A stretch of DNA of 22,041 nucleotides from SVTX01 sp045658225. Its GTDB lineage: Bacteria; Bacillota; Clostridia; Oscillospirales; CAG-272. The notes under the pieces are model-generated. The model saw only the letters and a list, made by a program, of their open reading frames with translations. It had not been told where the DNA came from and did not search any database. Positions 21,855-22,041 of this stretch are shown here, in pieces. Location: contig JAZOUO010000038.1 of assembly GCA_045658225.1 (NCBI GenBank), positions 1-22,041 on the forward strand, in the 5' to 3' direction. The translations under genes and the position numbers were made by a program. Position 1 is the stretch's first letter. Every line of letters begins with the position of its first letter.

Positions 21855-22041
21855 TTAGTTTTCTGCTGTGACAGGAGTGATTACGGGCTTGCCTTCGCTG
21901 TCAAGCAGAGGCGTAAGACCGCCGGAATGTCCGCTTGCGTGATAAATATAGTTTACGCCGGTTAATGTATCGACCCATATCTCCGTGTCGCCCGACCAGC
22001 CGCTTTGTGAATATGTTTTTATAAATCTTTTTTCCTTTGAC
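21855..22041 (-). CDS. DUF6440-like protein, C-terminal part (cut by window end)
   Basis: The frame enters from the right edge and is open for 61 codons before TAA at 21855-21857. The visible part runs from SKEKRFIKTYSQSG through TEIWVDTLTGVNYIYHASG to GGLTPLLDSEGKPVITP. The order 'D-x-x-TG-V-x-Y-hydrophobic-x-H-x-x-G' followed by 'GG-hydrophobic-TPLLD-x-x-GKP' matches what I recall of the DUF6440 family, small proteins of Bacillota with no known function. The start lies outside the window, and the whole protein is probably under 100 residues. It reads toward the ABC operon promoter, and I see no clear terminator between them. Confidence 0.75.
   Translation of the reverse strand, partial: SKEKRFIKTYSQSGWSGDTEIWVDTLTGVNYIYHASGHSGGLTPLLDSEGKPVITPVTAEN

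Noticed and set aside
1..22041. CRISPR array, insertion sequence, prophage or integrase
   Set aside because: No regularly spaced short repeats, transposase or phage genes, and no terminal inverted repeats around any gene block were seen. The only repeats are the two copies near the left end.

Overview
The window looks like a chromosomal segment from an uncultured anaerobic member of the Clostridia (Bacillota), moderately AT-rich. This rests on strong AGGAGG-type ribosome binding sites, sigma-A promoters of the TTGAAA/TATAAT type, a paired M16 peptidase unit next to lgt, an NBP35-like Mrp with an N-terminal Cys cluster, and a short-form HisG with HisZ. There is no rRNA or marker gene here to fix the taxon. 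Both ends are cut: the first ~56 bases look like degraded assembly sequence and the last gene is truncated.

Layout. (1) 1-293: two copies of a REP-like palindromic repeat, then a lone FAD-dependent oxidoreductase of the phytoene-desaturase type (294-1793), ending at a bidirectional terminator. (2) 1827-6291, minus strand: a tightly overlapping four-gene unit read as M16 peptidase (catalytically degenerate, YmfF-like) - M16 peptidase (active, YmfH-like) - lgt - folD, from one clear promoter at 6326-6354. (3) 6388-14428, plus strand: a complete, compact histidine operon hisZ-G-D-C-B-H-A-F-I-E plus a small unknown membrane protein, driven by one or two promoters. A palindrome lies exactly between the -35 and -10 boxes, and a second, related palindrome sits just after the predicted start site. 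No T-box is visible. All steps from PRPP + ATP to histidinol phosphate, and histidinol to histidine, are encoded; only histidinol-phosphate phosphatase is missing. (4) 14427-17318, minus strand: mrp, then two tandem SanA/YdcF-like (DUF218) membrane-anchored proteins and a membrane-anchored SGNH hydrolase, probably an envelope module. (5) 17515-19176, plus strand: gpmI (cofactor-independent phosphoglycerate mutase) with its own promoter and terminator. (6) 19223-21754, minus strand: an ABC exporter (ATPase + permease) followed by an XRE regulator with two membrane helices and a zinc ribbon. After it comes an unannotated 36-residue single-helix membrane peptide with near-consensus promoter and ribosome binding site. 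(7) 21855-22041, minus strand: the C-terminal part of a DUF6440-like protein.

Most of the window is ordinary housekeeping. The parts most worth a second look are the 36-residue peptide and its ABC/XRE neighbourhood, the paired operator-like sites of the his operon, the unknown membrane protein at the end of that operon, and the nested palindromic repeats at the left edge.
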